Shown here: positions 33,237 to 44,573 of the stretch, one piece after another
Layout of the letters: each line of letters begins with the position of its first letter
Position numbering within the stretch: the first letter of the stretch is position 1
From: Ctena decussata
Lineage: Eukaryota > Mollusca > Bivalvia > Lucinida > Lucinidae
Direction: 5' to 3'
NCBI GenBank assembly: GCA_963989385.1
Contig: OZ022503.1
Span: 89,253,138 to 89,317,137, forward strand
Length of the DNA: 64,000 nt
Notes under the pieces: generated by a model
The model's database searches: none
What the model was told of the DNA's origin: nothing
What the model saw: only the letters and a program-made list of their open reading frames with translations
Translations under genes and position numbers: made by a program

Positions 33237-35010
33237 ATCTGCTAATTCTTTTATGGTCTAGTCAGCTATGAATTATCAAGGCCTCAGCACTTTTTATTGG
33301 TCCGTAAAAGATCACCCCTACAATGTTTTAAACAAACAAGAAAAGGGGCATAATAAAAGCAGCATAACTTTACCCTCATCAGAATGATCGACACATCAAA
33401 TACTGTAGGTACACCATAGATGAGGTCTCTATGTCAAACGGTTCAAAAGTTGGAAAAGTGCCAAAGTTAACAAAGAGACATAATTCAGTCGAATATTTAC
33501 GAAATCAGCCCAAGAGTTAATCAGGTGATCTACATCAAAAGTTAATCAGGTAATCGCACTTAGAAGTATGCCAGATATCAGTATCCTATCTCCAATGGGG
33601 CATAACTCTGTCAATAATGCATATAACATAACGTAATAACCATCAAAATGATCGACAAATCAAATAGTATCTGTTTACCAAAAATCATGTCTCTAGGCCA
33701 AACGGTCCAAAAGTTGGAAAAATGCCAAAGTTAACAAAGGGGCATAATTCAGTCAAATATTTACGAAATCAGCCCAAAAGTTTATCAGGTAATTTACACC
33801 TAAGCTCCAAACTATATTCCAAATATGAGCATCCTAGCTCCAATGGTTCTCCAAGGAATTTGGGAACAAGGCCAACAGAAAAGAAAGATATACAGATCTG
33901 CTTATTTTTAATGGTCTATTCACTTATGAATTATCTAGGCTCTAGCAGTTATGGTTCTTCAGAAATACTTCATCTCTACATTGTTTTGTACAAATAAGAA
34001 AAGGGACATTACTCTGTCAATAATGCATACAACATAACGTATTTATCATTAAAATAATTGATAATCAAATACTATCTGTATACCAAAAATCAGGTCTCTA
34101 GATCAAACGGTTCAAAATTTGAAAAAATGCCAAAGTGAACAGAGGGTCACAATTCAGTCAAATATTTACAAAATCAGTGCAAAAGTTAACCAAGTAATTC
34201 ACACTTAAGCCCTTACATGTATGTCAAATATGAGCATCCTAGATCCAATGGTTCTCCCAGGGATTTGGGAACAAACTTTCATTTAATTTTTCGAAAAAAG
34301 GGGCATAAGGCCGACGGAAAAAAATAGATCTGTTTATTACCTGTATGTCAAATATGAGCATCCTAGATCCAATGGTTCTCCCAGGGATTTGGGAACAAAC
34401 TTTCATTTAATTTTTCGAAAAAAGGGGCATAAGGCCGACGGAAAAAACTAGATCTGTTTATTTTCATTGGTCTCTTCACCTATGAAGTATCAAGGCTCCA
34501 GCCATTATGGTTCTTGAGAAATAGACCATCTCTTCATTGTTTTGTACAAATAAGGAAAGGGGCATAACTCTGTCAATAATGCACACAACATTACGTAGTT
34601 ATCATTAAATTGATTGACACATCAAATTCTATCTGCATACCAAAAATCAGGTCTCTAAGTCAAATGGTTCAAAAGTTGGAAAAATGCCAAAGTTAACAAA
34701 GGGGCATAATTCAGTCAAATATTTACGAAATCAGCCCAAAAGTTTTCAGGTGATGTACACCTTAGCTCCTATCTGTATGCCAAATATGAGCATCCTAGCT
34801 TATAAGGTTCTCCCGGGATTTTGGGAACAAACTTTTCTCTTTTAATGTTACAAAAAAGGGCATAACTCTTTAAGTACAAGGCCGAGGGACAAGAAAAAAA
34901 TACTGGTCTGCTAATTTTTAATGGTCTACCCACCCATTAACTATCAAGGGCCCAGGAGTTACGGCGCTTGAATAACATTCCACCCTTAAAAGTTACGTAT
35001 AGACGGACGG
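33237..35010. repeat. Tandem array, about 410-bp unit, with GACGGACGGACGGAC end
   Basis: Units share GGGCATAACTCTGTCAATAA, ATCAAATACTATCTGTATACC, AAATGCCAAAGTTAACAAAG, CATAATTCAGTCAAATATTT and TATGAGCATCCTAG. The first motif falls near 33598, 34008 and 34559. The last interval is longer because a block of about 120 bp (CTGTATGTCAAATATGAGCA to AGATCTGTTTATT) is duplicated at about 34215-34460. The array closes with TAGACGGACGGACGGACAG near 35000, the same closing signature as the elements at 11880 and 26020. No protein is encoded. Confidence 0.75.
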
Positions 35011-35121
35011 ACGGACAGTCAGACCCAAACCAATATGCCCCCTCAACGTCTTCGAAGAAATGTTGGTGCAGGTGAAACTTGCGGATTCGCTTATGCAATG
35101 ACCAAGACACATGACTATTAC

Positions 35122-35284
35122 CTTTTACATGTAGATAGTAGAACTGGAACGAGAATGGACGGACATTATCGTCTTTGTAGTATCGGATATTTAGAACGTT
35201 GCCTCGTGATTCCCCATAGAGTGACAGGTATATACTATCACAAATTGTCTTCCATATCACTTTTGCGTCTTTTTCAAAAAGCAT
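35122..35284 (-). CDS. CUB-2, second half exon
   Basis: A 163-nt exon with acceptor CTTTTGCAG before 35284 and donor GTAATAG after 35122. It is read in phase 0 and ends with one base of a split codon, exactly like the other second-half exons. The peptide is diverged: MLFEKDAKVIWKTICDSIYL, then RGNVLNIRYYKDDN and FSFQFYYLHVK. The fourth CUB cysteine (TIC), the N-L-I-Y-DD strand and the F-F-YY ending can be placed, but the YDG turn and the CG pair are lost. I accept it because of its length, phase, position and splice sites. With 40731-40909 it makes 342 nt (114 codons). It is the least certain exon of the set. Confidence 0.72.
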
Positions 35285-36204
35285 CTGCAAAAGAAACGAA
35301 AAAATGAAATTTATTGAATCATTCGGCTTTATATTCGACCTTATCTGTCAGTATAATTTTTTAATAAATGAATGGAAATTCACTCAGTCGTTTAATTCTC
35401 TATTCGAATTGATGTGCCTTCATTTATTTTTTTATTATTTTTATATTTATTTTATTATTTTGTTTATTTTTTTCATTTTGGTTATTCATTTTTACTTTCA
35501 TATTGTTTATCTGTGTACTGTCTTCTGTGTCGTTGGGGTTATACTTTGCGGTACATGCTCGTAGTCAACGTTGCAGAGGACAGAATACCAAAAGCTCTGA
35601 TGACACTGCACGGATGCCCAGCCTGGTCTTTACCGCTGCTGTTCGTCTATACAGTATCAGTGAATACTTATCACTAATTGGTACTGAAATCTAGATGTTA
35701 CATACCTACGCAATGACTAATTTTGTGTTGTCTTTTCCCATATGGTGTCATGGGTGGGATCTTGGATTGAATTGTGTCAGTTCCTGAGAAATTTACTACT
35801 AATTTTTTTACTGCATGCGCAAGGATGCTGTTACAATATGCATTAAACAGTGAACAGTCAAATTTGTCTGATGCGAGCGCCCAAGGGAAAAGCAAACACA
35901 GTTTGCTACAGGCAGGTGCTTGCTTAAAAGAGGTCCATTTATACTGAAAATACAACTAAGGGAAATGAAATTTGCCCTTTTAATACAGGGTTTTGCTTAA
36001 ATGAGGTAACCTTTAAAACAGAGTTGACTGTATGCTATCAGTTCTATCAGTTCTAACACGACGCACGACAATGAAGCATTTTCGTGTTATTCTGCGACTA
36101 TTCATTGTTTCGGACCACAAGGCGAATTGCTAACGTCGTTTTCGGAACGCGATTCCTTCACATTTGACAGTGCTGCGTCTGGAAATAAAGCATGGAAAAG
36201 ATAT
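35285..36204. other. Intron inside CUB-2, with a Penelope-like tail piece
   Basis: 35720-35800 contains CCATATGGTGTCATGGGTGG and AATTGTGTCAGTTCCTGAGA, the outer end of a Penelope-like tail (plus orientation). A T-rich stretch at 35424-35500 is low complexity. Nothing else seen. Confidence 0.45.
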
Positions 36205-36292
36205 AGAGGATCTAACACGAGTGGTCATTTCATATGAAATTTATGAAACAAGCCCTCATATTTCATATGAAATGACCACGAGTGTAAGATTC
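36205..36292. repeat. Near-perfect hairpin (CTAACACGAGTGGTCATTTC)
   Basis: CTAACACGAGTGGTCATTTC followed by ATATGAAAT pairs with ATTTCATATGAAATGACCAC followed by GAGTGTAAG across a loop of about 19 bases. Arms are about 29 bp with one or two mismatches. Probably the core of a foldback element. Confidence 0.7.
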
Positions 36293-36584
36293 TGTTTATT
36301 CTATGAACCATAAAATGGGAAACTGAACATAATTTCAACAAGAAAACGCATAGTTGACACGCACGTTATCAATGATGTTACGTGTAAGCGCCTAAATGTT
36401 ATTACACATGTTTTATTTACATTTTTATGACACGACGTTATCCACTGAATAACAGCGACTTCATATGATAAAAATGCATATGCTTCTGTTACGGTCCAGA
36501 TTGTTTGCTGGACAAATCTCGCGCTAGAAAGAAGGTGTAGAGAATATGAAAACAATGAATACAAAAGTAAATAGGACAATTCTC

Positions 36585-36810
36585 AGAAACTGACAAAATT
36601 CAATCCAAGGTCCCACCCTAGTCACCAGGTGGGAAAAGACATCACAAAAAAGTCATCTCCAAAGACATCAATAGCGGGAGCCATATGAACAGCCTTTTTC
36701 CCCTGTAGGTGGTCATCGGGCTACCCTTAACATCACAAACAATATATCAATAACAGACATAGCAACAACCAACACAAAACAAGCAAAAAAGAAACAAAAC
36801 ATATTTTTTT
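36585..36810 (-). repeat. Penelope-like element tail remnant
   Basis: TCTCAGAAACTGACAAAATT, CAATCCAAGGTCCCACCC and GGTGGGAAAAGACATC are the reverse of the tail end at 35720-35800. The piece ends with an AACACAAAACAAGCAAAAAA-type A-rich stretch. Confidence 0.5.
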
Positions 36811-37169
36811 CTGTGGGTTTTATGTGTTATTAAGCAGTCACTTGCGCACGTCCATGTTTCAATTAGGTCAACAACAATAAAAAGGAGACAGATCACAGCA
36901 GGTGATTGAAAGCTGCATGTTTAACTTTACAGCAGTTACAGGTGTCATTGATATTTTCACCATATGTACAAGGTGAAAATTCTTTTGGTTTAGCGTTTTT
37001 GTCTCTTTCATCTTTTTCTTACGGTTTCTTGAGTACTTCATATGTTTTTGGTTTAATATAAAAATGTGAAACTGTTTAAATGTTATATGCCTTCTATGTT
37101 TTTTAGCTTTCATTGTTTGTTTTACTGATGTCTGTATTGGACTGGGTGCGTCTGCTATACAAAGTATTT

Positions 37170-37298
37170 GAGCCGCAACATGACAAAACCAACAGAGTTG
37201 CATGTGCGCGTTGAAGACTCAGAGTAGCCTTGGCATTCGTCCAGTCTTATCAGAGTATTTGCTGTGCATTTAACGGGTAGCTAAGGGTCTAAGCTACC
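37170..37298. mobile_element. MITE, GAGCC family, left half of a copy split by a retroelement
   Basis: Starts GAGCCGCAACATGACAAAAC after ATTT and stops at AAGCTACC. The matching right half (CTCCATGCGGACAGC to TTTTGTCGTGTCGTGGCTC) is at about 39304-39411 and is followed by ATTT. Together they form one MITE with its 4-bp duplication, interrupted by 37299-39304. Confidence 0.8.
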
Positions 37299-39304
37299 AC
37301 GATAGGCTACGATGATTGGTTACCAAAGCTTCATAAAAACCGTATAAAGCACGATTTATTGCCTATTCTAGTTTTTGTATTACTACTGAACTTTCTAAAT
37401 TATTAACCTCTCGCCTCACTGCTGTCAAAATCATGTCATAAGGTTCTGTGAAAAAAGTTTATGAAAGGTCAGGTAAAAATTTGTTTTGCTCTATTAAAAT
37501 TTCTGGTGAGGTAATTAATAAATTGAAGTTGAGAGGGTTCCGTGCGACCAGTTTGTCAACTTATGATTTTTCTACACTCTATACGACATTGCCACATAAT
37601 TTGATGAAGGGAATATTTATAGATTTAATTGAGTGGACCTTCCAAAGGGATGGTTCAACTTTTCTTGCATGTAATGAAAGAAACGCTTTCTTTACTTGTG
37701 AACACCAAAACCGATATAATCTTTGGTCGTATCAAAATATGTGTGAAGCGTTAACATACCTTTTAGATAATATTTACATTAGATTTGGACAAACTGTTGG
37801 TATTCCGATGGAAACTAATTGTGCTCCTCTTGGAGCGGATTTGTGTTTATTTTGCTACGAAAGAGATTTCATGGCTTCTCTTTCTAATGAAAAGCAATCT
37901 GAAATTATTGAAACGTTTAATTCTTCATCTAGATATCTAGATAACCTTTTAAATATTGACAATCCTTACTTTGAAGGCTTGGTGAATCACATGTATCCAC
38001 CTGAGCTACAGTTATTCAAACCTAATGCAGCCGATACTGAAGCCCCATTTCTTGATTTACATTTATCTGTTTCAAACAGATTTGTTTCATCCAAAATTTA
38101 TAATAAACGCGACGACTTTGATTTTGACATATATAGTAAAGTTTCCATTTTTGGATGGTGATATTCCCCGTTCTACCTCTTACAGGGTTAACATTTCTTA
38201 ACCTATTCGGTTCGCATGTGACTGACGTCAGTGCCCGCAATAAAATTTTAACTGATTAGCTTCTCCAACAGCGCTATGGATATCATAAACTTCGAAAAGC
38301 ATTTACAAAATTCTTTCGCCTACACTATCAATTGGTTTCGAAATTCAATGTCGGATAAAAAGGTCTTTTGCAAAAGGGCCTATCGGAACCAGAATTCAAT
38401 GGTGACTTAGTCTATAAATTCAAAACAATTGTAGGTAAGTCCGATTATTCTGATCAGTACAGCAAAATTATCGTTCGTTACAAACGTATTGGATATAATA
38501 TAAATGTAATACTACAGTCTGCATTTTAGTGGTTAACCCAATTATGGTTAAACACTTTGCATCCCTCTTGAATTGCACGCCAGTTGGTCAGGCATCGGAC
38601 TCAATGATGGGCCCGACATAAAGTTACTTTATTTAGTTGGTTGGGGCCAGAGTTTGCCTTGTCTGTTGCTTGGTTATTCGGGGTTAAACTGATAGTTTTC
38701 TTTTGCTCCGGTATTTCAGTGATGTTGTCTGACTTCCCAGGGGTCTCCTGGTGTCGCAAGACATTCTTTCCGCTGAAACCTCATCTCTGATTCATCATAG
38801 GCCTTCGCCGTGATTTGTTTATTTCCGGTGATGGTTCATTGACGACTTAGGAAACCTTCATGCGGACCAAACAGCTAACTTATATTTCAAACCACTGCCG
38901 AAGCAGAGGGCGAGGTTTGGGTACAGTAAAACATGTTTAAGCCCCCAGTAATCTTTTGCTGACCGTTCCAAGGCGGTATTTCTGTTGCGGTTCCTTGATA
39001 TTATATTGTGCTATGTCCGCTTGTCTATGGTCTCTGGCGGTTTGGTCATCCGTATTGCTGCCCATTCTGCCTTCTGTGTTTTTTTTTTGTAACTTAAATA
39101 AGAAATATGTAAAAATAGATGTAGATGCTGTTATTGGGGTAGCTGAATTATCAGCTGTTTAGGAAAGAGCTGCTCATTCGGTTTACTATGCGTGTCTTTC
39201 GTAAAGTTGTGTCACTTTCTGTATGTGATTCTTTCCCTAATGGATTTAAGAGCGGAATATGGGATTTGATTTTATTAATCCCTGATCATTGCCCATTTTT
39301 TTAC
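37299..39304 (+). pseudogene. Penelope-like reverse transcriptase, 5'-truncated copy with 3' tail, inserted in a MITE
   Basis: Plus strand. An early region with WLPKLHK (near 37320) is followed by an open part, 37448-38161: KKVYERSGKNLFCSIKISGE, STYDFSTLYTTLPHNLMK, VGIPMETNCAPL, SRYLDNLLNIDNPYFEGL and EAPFLDLHLSVSN. In the sister copies the last two RT motifs are expected as GIPMGTNCAPL and YLDD; here the glycine is glutamate and the second aspartate is asparagine, so the enzyme is dead even where the frame is open. After 38161 the frame shifts, but YGYHKLRKAF-type and EPEFNGDLVYK-type remnants continue to about 38560. The tail, with ACCGTTCCAAGGCGGTA at 38960, ends near 39304. Confidence 0.78.
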
Positions 39305-39411
39305 TCCATGCGGACAGCAAAAGCTTTGATCAGACTGGGCTAGCGCCAATGCTGATCTGAGTCTTTGCTGAGCGCACATTCCACTTTGTTGGTTTTGTCG
39401 TGTCGTGGCTC
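39305..39411. mobile_element. MITE, GAGCC family, right half of the split copy
   Basis: Continues the copy begun at 37170 and ends TTTTGTCGTGTCGTGGCTC, followed by ATTT at 39412-39415. Confidence 0.8.
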
Positions 39412-39484
39412 ATTTTATTCCATTCTGTCGTTTGCGTTTCTTACATCTTCTTCTATTGGTGTCTTGTGTATGGACAGCCGCACA

Positions 39485-39646
39485 GTGTGATCAGAGTCTT
39501 TGCTAACCGCAACAAGCTAGCTTAGACCCTGATCTACCCTTAAAGCGCACAGCGAAGACTATGATCACACTGGGTGAATGCTCAATCTGATCTGTGTCAT
39601 CGCCGGGAACACATGCCACTTTATTGGTTTTGTCGTGTCGCGGCTC
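39485..39646. mobile_element. MITE, GAGCC family, right part
   Basis: GATCAGAGTCTTTGCTAACC through TTTTGTCGTGTCGCGGCTC. The left terminus is not recognisable. Confidence 0.6.
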
Positions 39647-40730
39647 AAGCGTCAATTTTCCTGGGTATTCTTTTTTCTACTGTTCTAAAAAAAGTATTAT
39701 GGCAGTTCGTATAGAAACAAGGAACTCATAAAAGAAACGGGAAAAGCAGAATTGGCTCACTTACGTCTTTTCAATGCTGCGACAAAGCCCGTGCCCCTAG
39801 CATCGGTTTCAGCAGAACGCTATATTCAAACTGACTCAGGATGAGTCCAATGATTAAAAAAATATCAGAAAATATTTTATCTTCTATATAATAATATACG
39901 GAAGTTTTACGGCCCCTACACGGCACAACGACAGATGAGGTGAAGATAAAATAAAACGTGAAGGGTTATTCTCTGGGAACAAGGAAAAAGAGACAAAAAA
40001 AAAACATACACTGATTCTGTTGATGTGCAGTAAGTAACGTTGCAGTGCTGTCCACTCCAACTCCCATACCTCCCCCCCCCCCACAACCCCTTACCCAGCA
40101 CCGGTTCCAGCGGCACCTACTTTTTAAAACTGATTCAGTATGAGCCTAATGATTCCCGAGGAACAAAATATGTAATCTGCACCGTAATGATGATTATTGG
40201 TATTTTTTGCAACGTCACACTCACCGCCAGCTGTAACGATAAAATTCAGTACTTGCTTTTCAAAACTTATTTTGCACACGAGATAAGATGTCCGCAAGTA
40301 TCACTTGTACCATTTTGTTTTTGGTCACCGATGTTATCTTACCGGAAACCGGCACATTCACGTGGTAAATACATTGGTTGTACGGGTGGTCAAGTGTTAC
40401 ACTGTACGATGATTTTGTAACTGATTACGTCATGAAGACGATAAAATGACGTCTGCCTACGCCATATCGGGCGTTAGCATAAATAAGCGTACGTCGTTCG
40501 ATGATAACGGCGGTGGCTTTCAAAATTAAAAAACTCACTTAAATTATACATTTAAACAGGTTCAACACTTAAATTCAACTGTTCTTACTCTTTTGTTATT
40601 TCGTAGACAAGTTCTTAAGCATGGGTGTTAGGTGCGCACAAAAATATCCCTCAATCTGGATCACCCATGATGCATTTTGTATCCGCACCTAATACCTTTA
40701 TATATACAGATAGAAATATGAAAAAATTAC
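39647..40730. other. Intron inside CUB-2
   Basis: Two copies of the short AGCATCGGTATCAGCGG-type repeat are at 39783-39860 and 40090-40165, and a C-run is at 40072-40082. The plus-strand frame 40040-40420 has no domain. Nothing else seen. Confidence 0.45.
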
Positions 40731-40909
40731 CAGAGTATATGCCTGACACTGATCGTTATCCATCATCTCGTAAATGTCTAACTTGTAACTGATCACCTGG
40801 TTTTCCTCCGCTTGAATGACCCAAATACAGTCAGCCAAGTCATGTACATCGGGTGATAATATGAAACCGCTTTTATCTTGGATAACACCGCCACAGATGA
40901 GAGAAGTAC
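40731..40909 (-). CDS. CUB-2, first half exon, short form
   Basis: A 179-nt exon with acceptor CTTAAACAG before 40909 and donor GTAATT after 40731: two bases plus 59 codons, seven codons fewer than CUB-1, 3 and 4. The peptide includes SLICGGVIQDKSGFILSPD, VHDLADCIWVIQ and NDQCQAYTL. C1, C2 with the following W, and C3 are present. The acidic DxDxDGxxD loop of the other four CUB domains is absent (PDVHDLADC), which explains most of the shorter length. CUB-2 directly follows kringle-1. Sequences resembling the 5' part of this exon recur in the intron upstream (40945-41015 and 46080-46480). Confidence 0.88.
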
Positions 40910-40944
40910 CTGTTTAAGATCATGTGACAACGGAACTGACTATT

Positions 40945-41015
40945 ACAATGACATGATAATATTACACCGCTATCCTGGATTGCAAAGCCTTAGATGAGTG
41001 AAATAACTTTCTAAG
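40945..41015 (-). repeat. Degenerate intronic copy of the CUB-2 exon 5' segment
   Basis: On the minus strand TTTCACTCATCTAAGGCTTT, GCAATCCAGGATAGCGGT and AATATTATCATG line up with the exon sequence TTCTCTCATCTGTGGCGGTG, TTATCCAAGATAAAAGCGG and CATATTATCACC. Similarity also extends to the base run just before the acceptor (GATCTTAGAAAG against GATCTTAAACAG). It lies about 40 bp upstream of the real exon and has no open frame. Confidence 0.6.
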
Positions 41016-41740
41016 ATCATAGATACAGTAGATCGGCATATTGCTACGGAATGATATTACCAACCAACCAACGATTTTTTTGCCGCCGAAAGCCGTCTTT
41101 GGTCCACTTTCAAATTATCTTAAAACTTCAAATTATCTGTGCGAATGGGAAAAATAGAAGTAAATATATGTATCGCCTTAAAATTTTATAAATTCTCAGA
41201 ATAACATGAGCTTTAGCATGCCTATGTTATTGCAATATAATTAAAGAATATTGCTAGAAAATAAAGTTCAATAGCTTTTTCTTCAAAGAAATATGACTGT
41301 TAAAAAAGCTTTTGAAATTTCTTGATATTAGGCCTTTGATGAAATGCTTTGACGTTGGATGGCACTGCTAACCACCTGTACACTGCTAAAGACCTGTACA
41401 AGTATTCCACTCACTGTTTATAGATGCTAACTAAAAACATTCCAACTTATCAAAGTAACATGTGTACCAGATTAATCATTGTGCCCAAACGAAAAAAGAA
41501 ATACCCAAAACATATATTTATTTTGTCTTTGAGTTTAAATTTGAGCATTTTTTATGTCAGGAAAAATAGAAAAATTGTCCAAGATGAATTGTGGTAACAA
41601 AAAGTTAAAAATAAACAAACATCTCGGTCTACAGCACATTTGATAAATTTAGGACATGTTAACATATTAATACTTGGTGTATATTATTAAATTTAGGATG
41701 TGCTAGAAGCCGGTCTCGTAATTTTTTTTTTGAAATTTTA
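41016..41740. other. Intron sequence, nothing recognised
   Basis: AT-rich, with no exon or shared repeat seen. Confidence 0.4.
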
Positions 41741-42010
41741 AAGAGTAACTACACTTCAGAAACTGACTGAATCAGATCCCAAACCCTATCCCCAACATCA
41801 GATGGAAAGATTGACAAAGACATCCCAACAAACAATAAATTTCAAGTGATAAGCCGAGTCTGCAGCTCTTTCCCAAATAGGTGGCAACTCAGCTATCTTT
41901 ACTGAACTAAATAATTTAGACCAACAGAACGGTTGCAACAGACTAAGCAAATTATATAAAACATTTAACAACTATTTTTACCTATTTTCTATTTTTATTA
42001 TAGAAGGGTT
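41741..42010 (-). repeat. Penelope-like element tail fragment (subfamily II)
   Basis: AAGAGTAACTACACTTCAG through TTTTTATTATAGAAGGGTT, about 95 percent like the first half of 4731-5320 by eye. Confidence 0.7.
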
Positions 42011-42145
42011 AAAAAGAGAACACAATAAAAGCTACTAAATTCGTCATTTTCGTCCTACTCTGCTGGTGGCATTGGTATGTGAGAGATAAAAACAATAATA
42101 TGTTAAGCAATAACTGGTTAATTTTCAGTTTTCTATTACAGTAAA

Positions 42146-42653
42146 AGTAAAAAGTATGCAAAGACCAGGAACTGAAACAATCAAAATCCAAATCCAGCCC
42201 TCAAACCATAGTTGGAAACAACTAAGATTACAAATAATCAAGATACAGAGAACATATGGCCAACCGAGTGAGCAGCTTGTTTCCAAAAGGTGGCCACTCA
42301 GCAACCCAAACCGAACCAAAAATAATAAGAACATACATAAGGTAAAACATCACAGAAACTCTGACACCAAAAACAGGCAACAGAGAACCACAACAGAACT
42401 ACCGCCTTGGAACGGTCAGTAATGAATTACTGGGGGGCTTAAATCGATTTTACAGGCCCAACCTCACCCTCAGTTTCTGAAGTGGTACAAAACATTTAGT
42501 TTGTTGTTCAGTTCGCATGATAACCCTCTAACTCGTCAATGAATCATCACGGTAAACACATAAATCAAATTTCAACACCATGAAGAAGCAAGGACGAGGA
42601 CCCAACAGATACAACGGGCCGTCTGACAGGTGGAGATCCCTGGCCTGCCAAAC
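42146..42653 (-). mobile_element. Penelope-like element, 3' tail only (copy C)
   Basis: Nearly identical to copies A and B from AAGTAAAAAGTATGCAAAGA inwards. It breaks off at CCTGCCAAAC, about 85 bp short of the coding region. It carries small substitutions and ACCGCCTTGGAACGGTCAG at 42402. Confidence 0.8.
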
Positions 42654-43494
42654 CGGCCTTAGTGGCCACTTCTGTTAAGCAGGGAACCTGTATTAGGCAA
42701 GCATTTATTCAGTTTATTCAGTTTCTAAAATAGGCAATTACGTTGAAATGTACCTGTATTTAGCCAGCACCTGTCTAAAGCAAGCACATTTAGATTATCC
42801 CTTAGGTGTTTGCAAAATACAGGTTAGATTGTGCATTCTAGGTTACTCTTTCCTAAGTAATCATTTTTTATTATCGACATAGAACTTTTGAAAATGAATT
42901 TTCTTAGAGGGGGGGGGGGGGGAGCATAAGTGGGCCTTATTAAACCAGATCATTTTCTGCTGTCATTGAAGTTTCAGTCGAACATTGTTCGGATAGGTGA
43001 AACTGGGACGCTGGCATAAGCATCGGATATAAAGATAACATCACTGAAGAGAAAAGCCTACATTGGTCTATGTTTTTTTCTTTAGACATACGTACTTTTG
43101 AATCAACTGTGTTCATTTTTTTTTTTTTTATAAAACTTGACCTTTTTGATACAAAATTATTTCACAGTAATCCACAATGCCGCTAGACTCGCATGCTTGG
43201 AAATGAAATAAACATGAGTAACTGAGTTAGGAAAACAATAATAAAGAATGTTTTAATACCGGAGAAAAGCATTGTCAGTTCCAAGAGCTGACCAAACATC
43301 CAGTCTGATTGAAATAGCTCGCCGTGTAAAGTACAAAGGGGATACAAATATATCAACAAAATGCAAATACCTGAGACCGACAAGTTTGCATGTAGAATAA
43401 GAGCCTTAAACTATTCATATGCAATCTGACAGTTATCGATTGTCGAAATCTCTGTGCATTTTGGCTTTAACACTATATTAAGTCTATTCTATCC
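42654..43494. other. Intron sequence with a G14 run
   Basis: 42909-42922 is an uninterrupted run of 14 G. Poly(T) is at 43117-43130. The minus frame at 43183-43383 has no CUB or kringle landmark. Confidence 0.45.
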
Positions 43495-44573
43495 CATAAC
43501 CTGGTTAGGTCGGGGGGGGGAGGGGGCACCACAGATAACTCTACACCTCTCCCTTTCCACCTAGTCCAGTCTTCAGCTGCCCTAGTTTAGCTAGCAAAGT
43601 CCATCCCTGTCCACTCTTTAATTTTGCCTTCCCACCTCTTCTTCTATCTACCTCTCTTTCTCTTTCCTTTCACTGTGTCCTGCAGAACTATCTTTTCTAA
43701 ATCAGAAGACCTTGAAATATGGCCAAACCACCTCAGTTTCCGTTTCTTGACCAGAGTCAGAAGTTCGTCACTTTCTTCAAGGGCTGCTTGGATTTTTCTG
43801 CGAACCTCCTCATTGGTTATATTGTCCTTGTACAAATTATTCAGTAACCTTCGGTAGCATCTCATCTCAAAGGCCTGCGTTCTTTTCTCTAACTTTGCTG
43901 TCAAGATCCATGGCTCACAGGCATACAGAACAATGGAAATGACAAGGGAACATATCAATTCGCTTTGATTCAAGATATATATTGCTATCTCTCCAAATTG
44001 GCGTCAGCTTTGTCAGAGCTGCAGCGGCTTGTGCAATGCTTGAGAGAACCTCCGTTTTTGAGCCTTCATCTGAGACAATCGCTCCAAGGTACTTCGAGCT
44101 TGTCACTATTCTAAGGTTCTGTCCTCTAACCTTGATCTCCCTCAAGTTGCCGCTGGCGCTTTTTGTGACTAGCTTGGTCTTCTCAGCACTTATCTCCATA
44201 TTAACCTTGTACAGGTTTTGTCAAGTCTTTCGACTAGGGCTTTTAGTTCCTGCTCTTTTTCAGCAAGAGCATTAATGTCATCGGCAAACCGGTGATTGGT
44301 AATATTTCTGCCACCTATGCTAACCTTTTCATCATGTTCTTCCAGAGCATCAAACACGATCCTTTTGAATAACATAATGAAGAGGATGGGTGAGAGAAGG
44401 CATTTTTGCCTAACTTCAAGTGTTGTTCTGAACCAATCTCCTGTGATGCCATTCATCTGAACTAGACTTATTGCCTTGCCATAGAGGTGCTCAATGGCGC
44501 TAACTGAATTTTCATTGACATTGTACTTCAGCATGGTGGCCCATAAGGCTGCATGCCATACCCTGTCAAATAG
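43495..44573 (-). pseudogene. Non-LTR retrotransposon (RTE-like LINE) reverse transcriptase, C-terminal part
   Basis: Minus strand, three overlapping frames. The first (44573 on) reads FDRVWHAALWATMLKYNV, SVSAIEHLYGKA, VRQKCLLSPILF and the catalytic FADDINALAEKEQELKALVE. The second has MEISAEKTKLVTKSASG and TSSKYLGAIVSDEGSK. The third has YACEPWILTAKLEKRTQAFE, MRCYRRLLNNLYKDNITNEE and RKLRWFGHISRSSDLEK. These are the palm, thumb and C-terminal motifs of LINE RT. Frame changes near 44190 and 43960 and missing N-terminal and endonuclease parts show a dead 5'-truncated copy. I favour the RTE clade from the ISAEKTK and YACE-W motifs; the clade is an inference. Confidence 0.8.

Noticed and set aside
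43183..43383. Minus-strand frame with GELFQSDWMFGQ considered as another CUB half
   Set aside because: No C1-C2 or SP/YDG landmarks, and the length and phase do not match the gene's exons.
44190..44275. Programmed frameshift in the LINE RT
   Set aside because: Several frame changes and missing domains show decay of a truncated copy.
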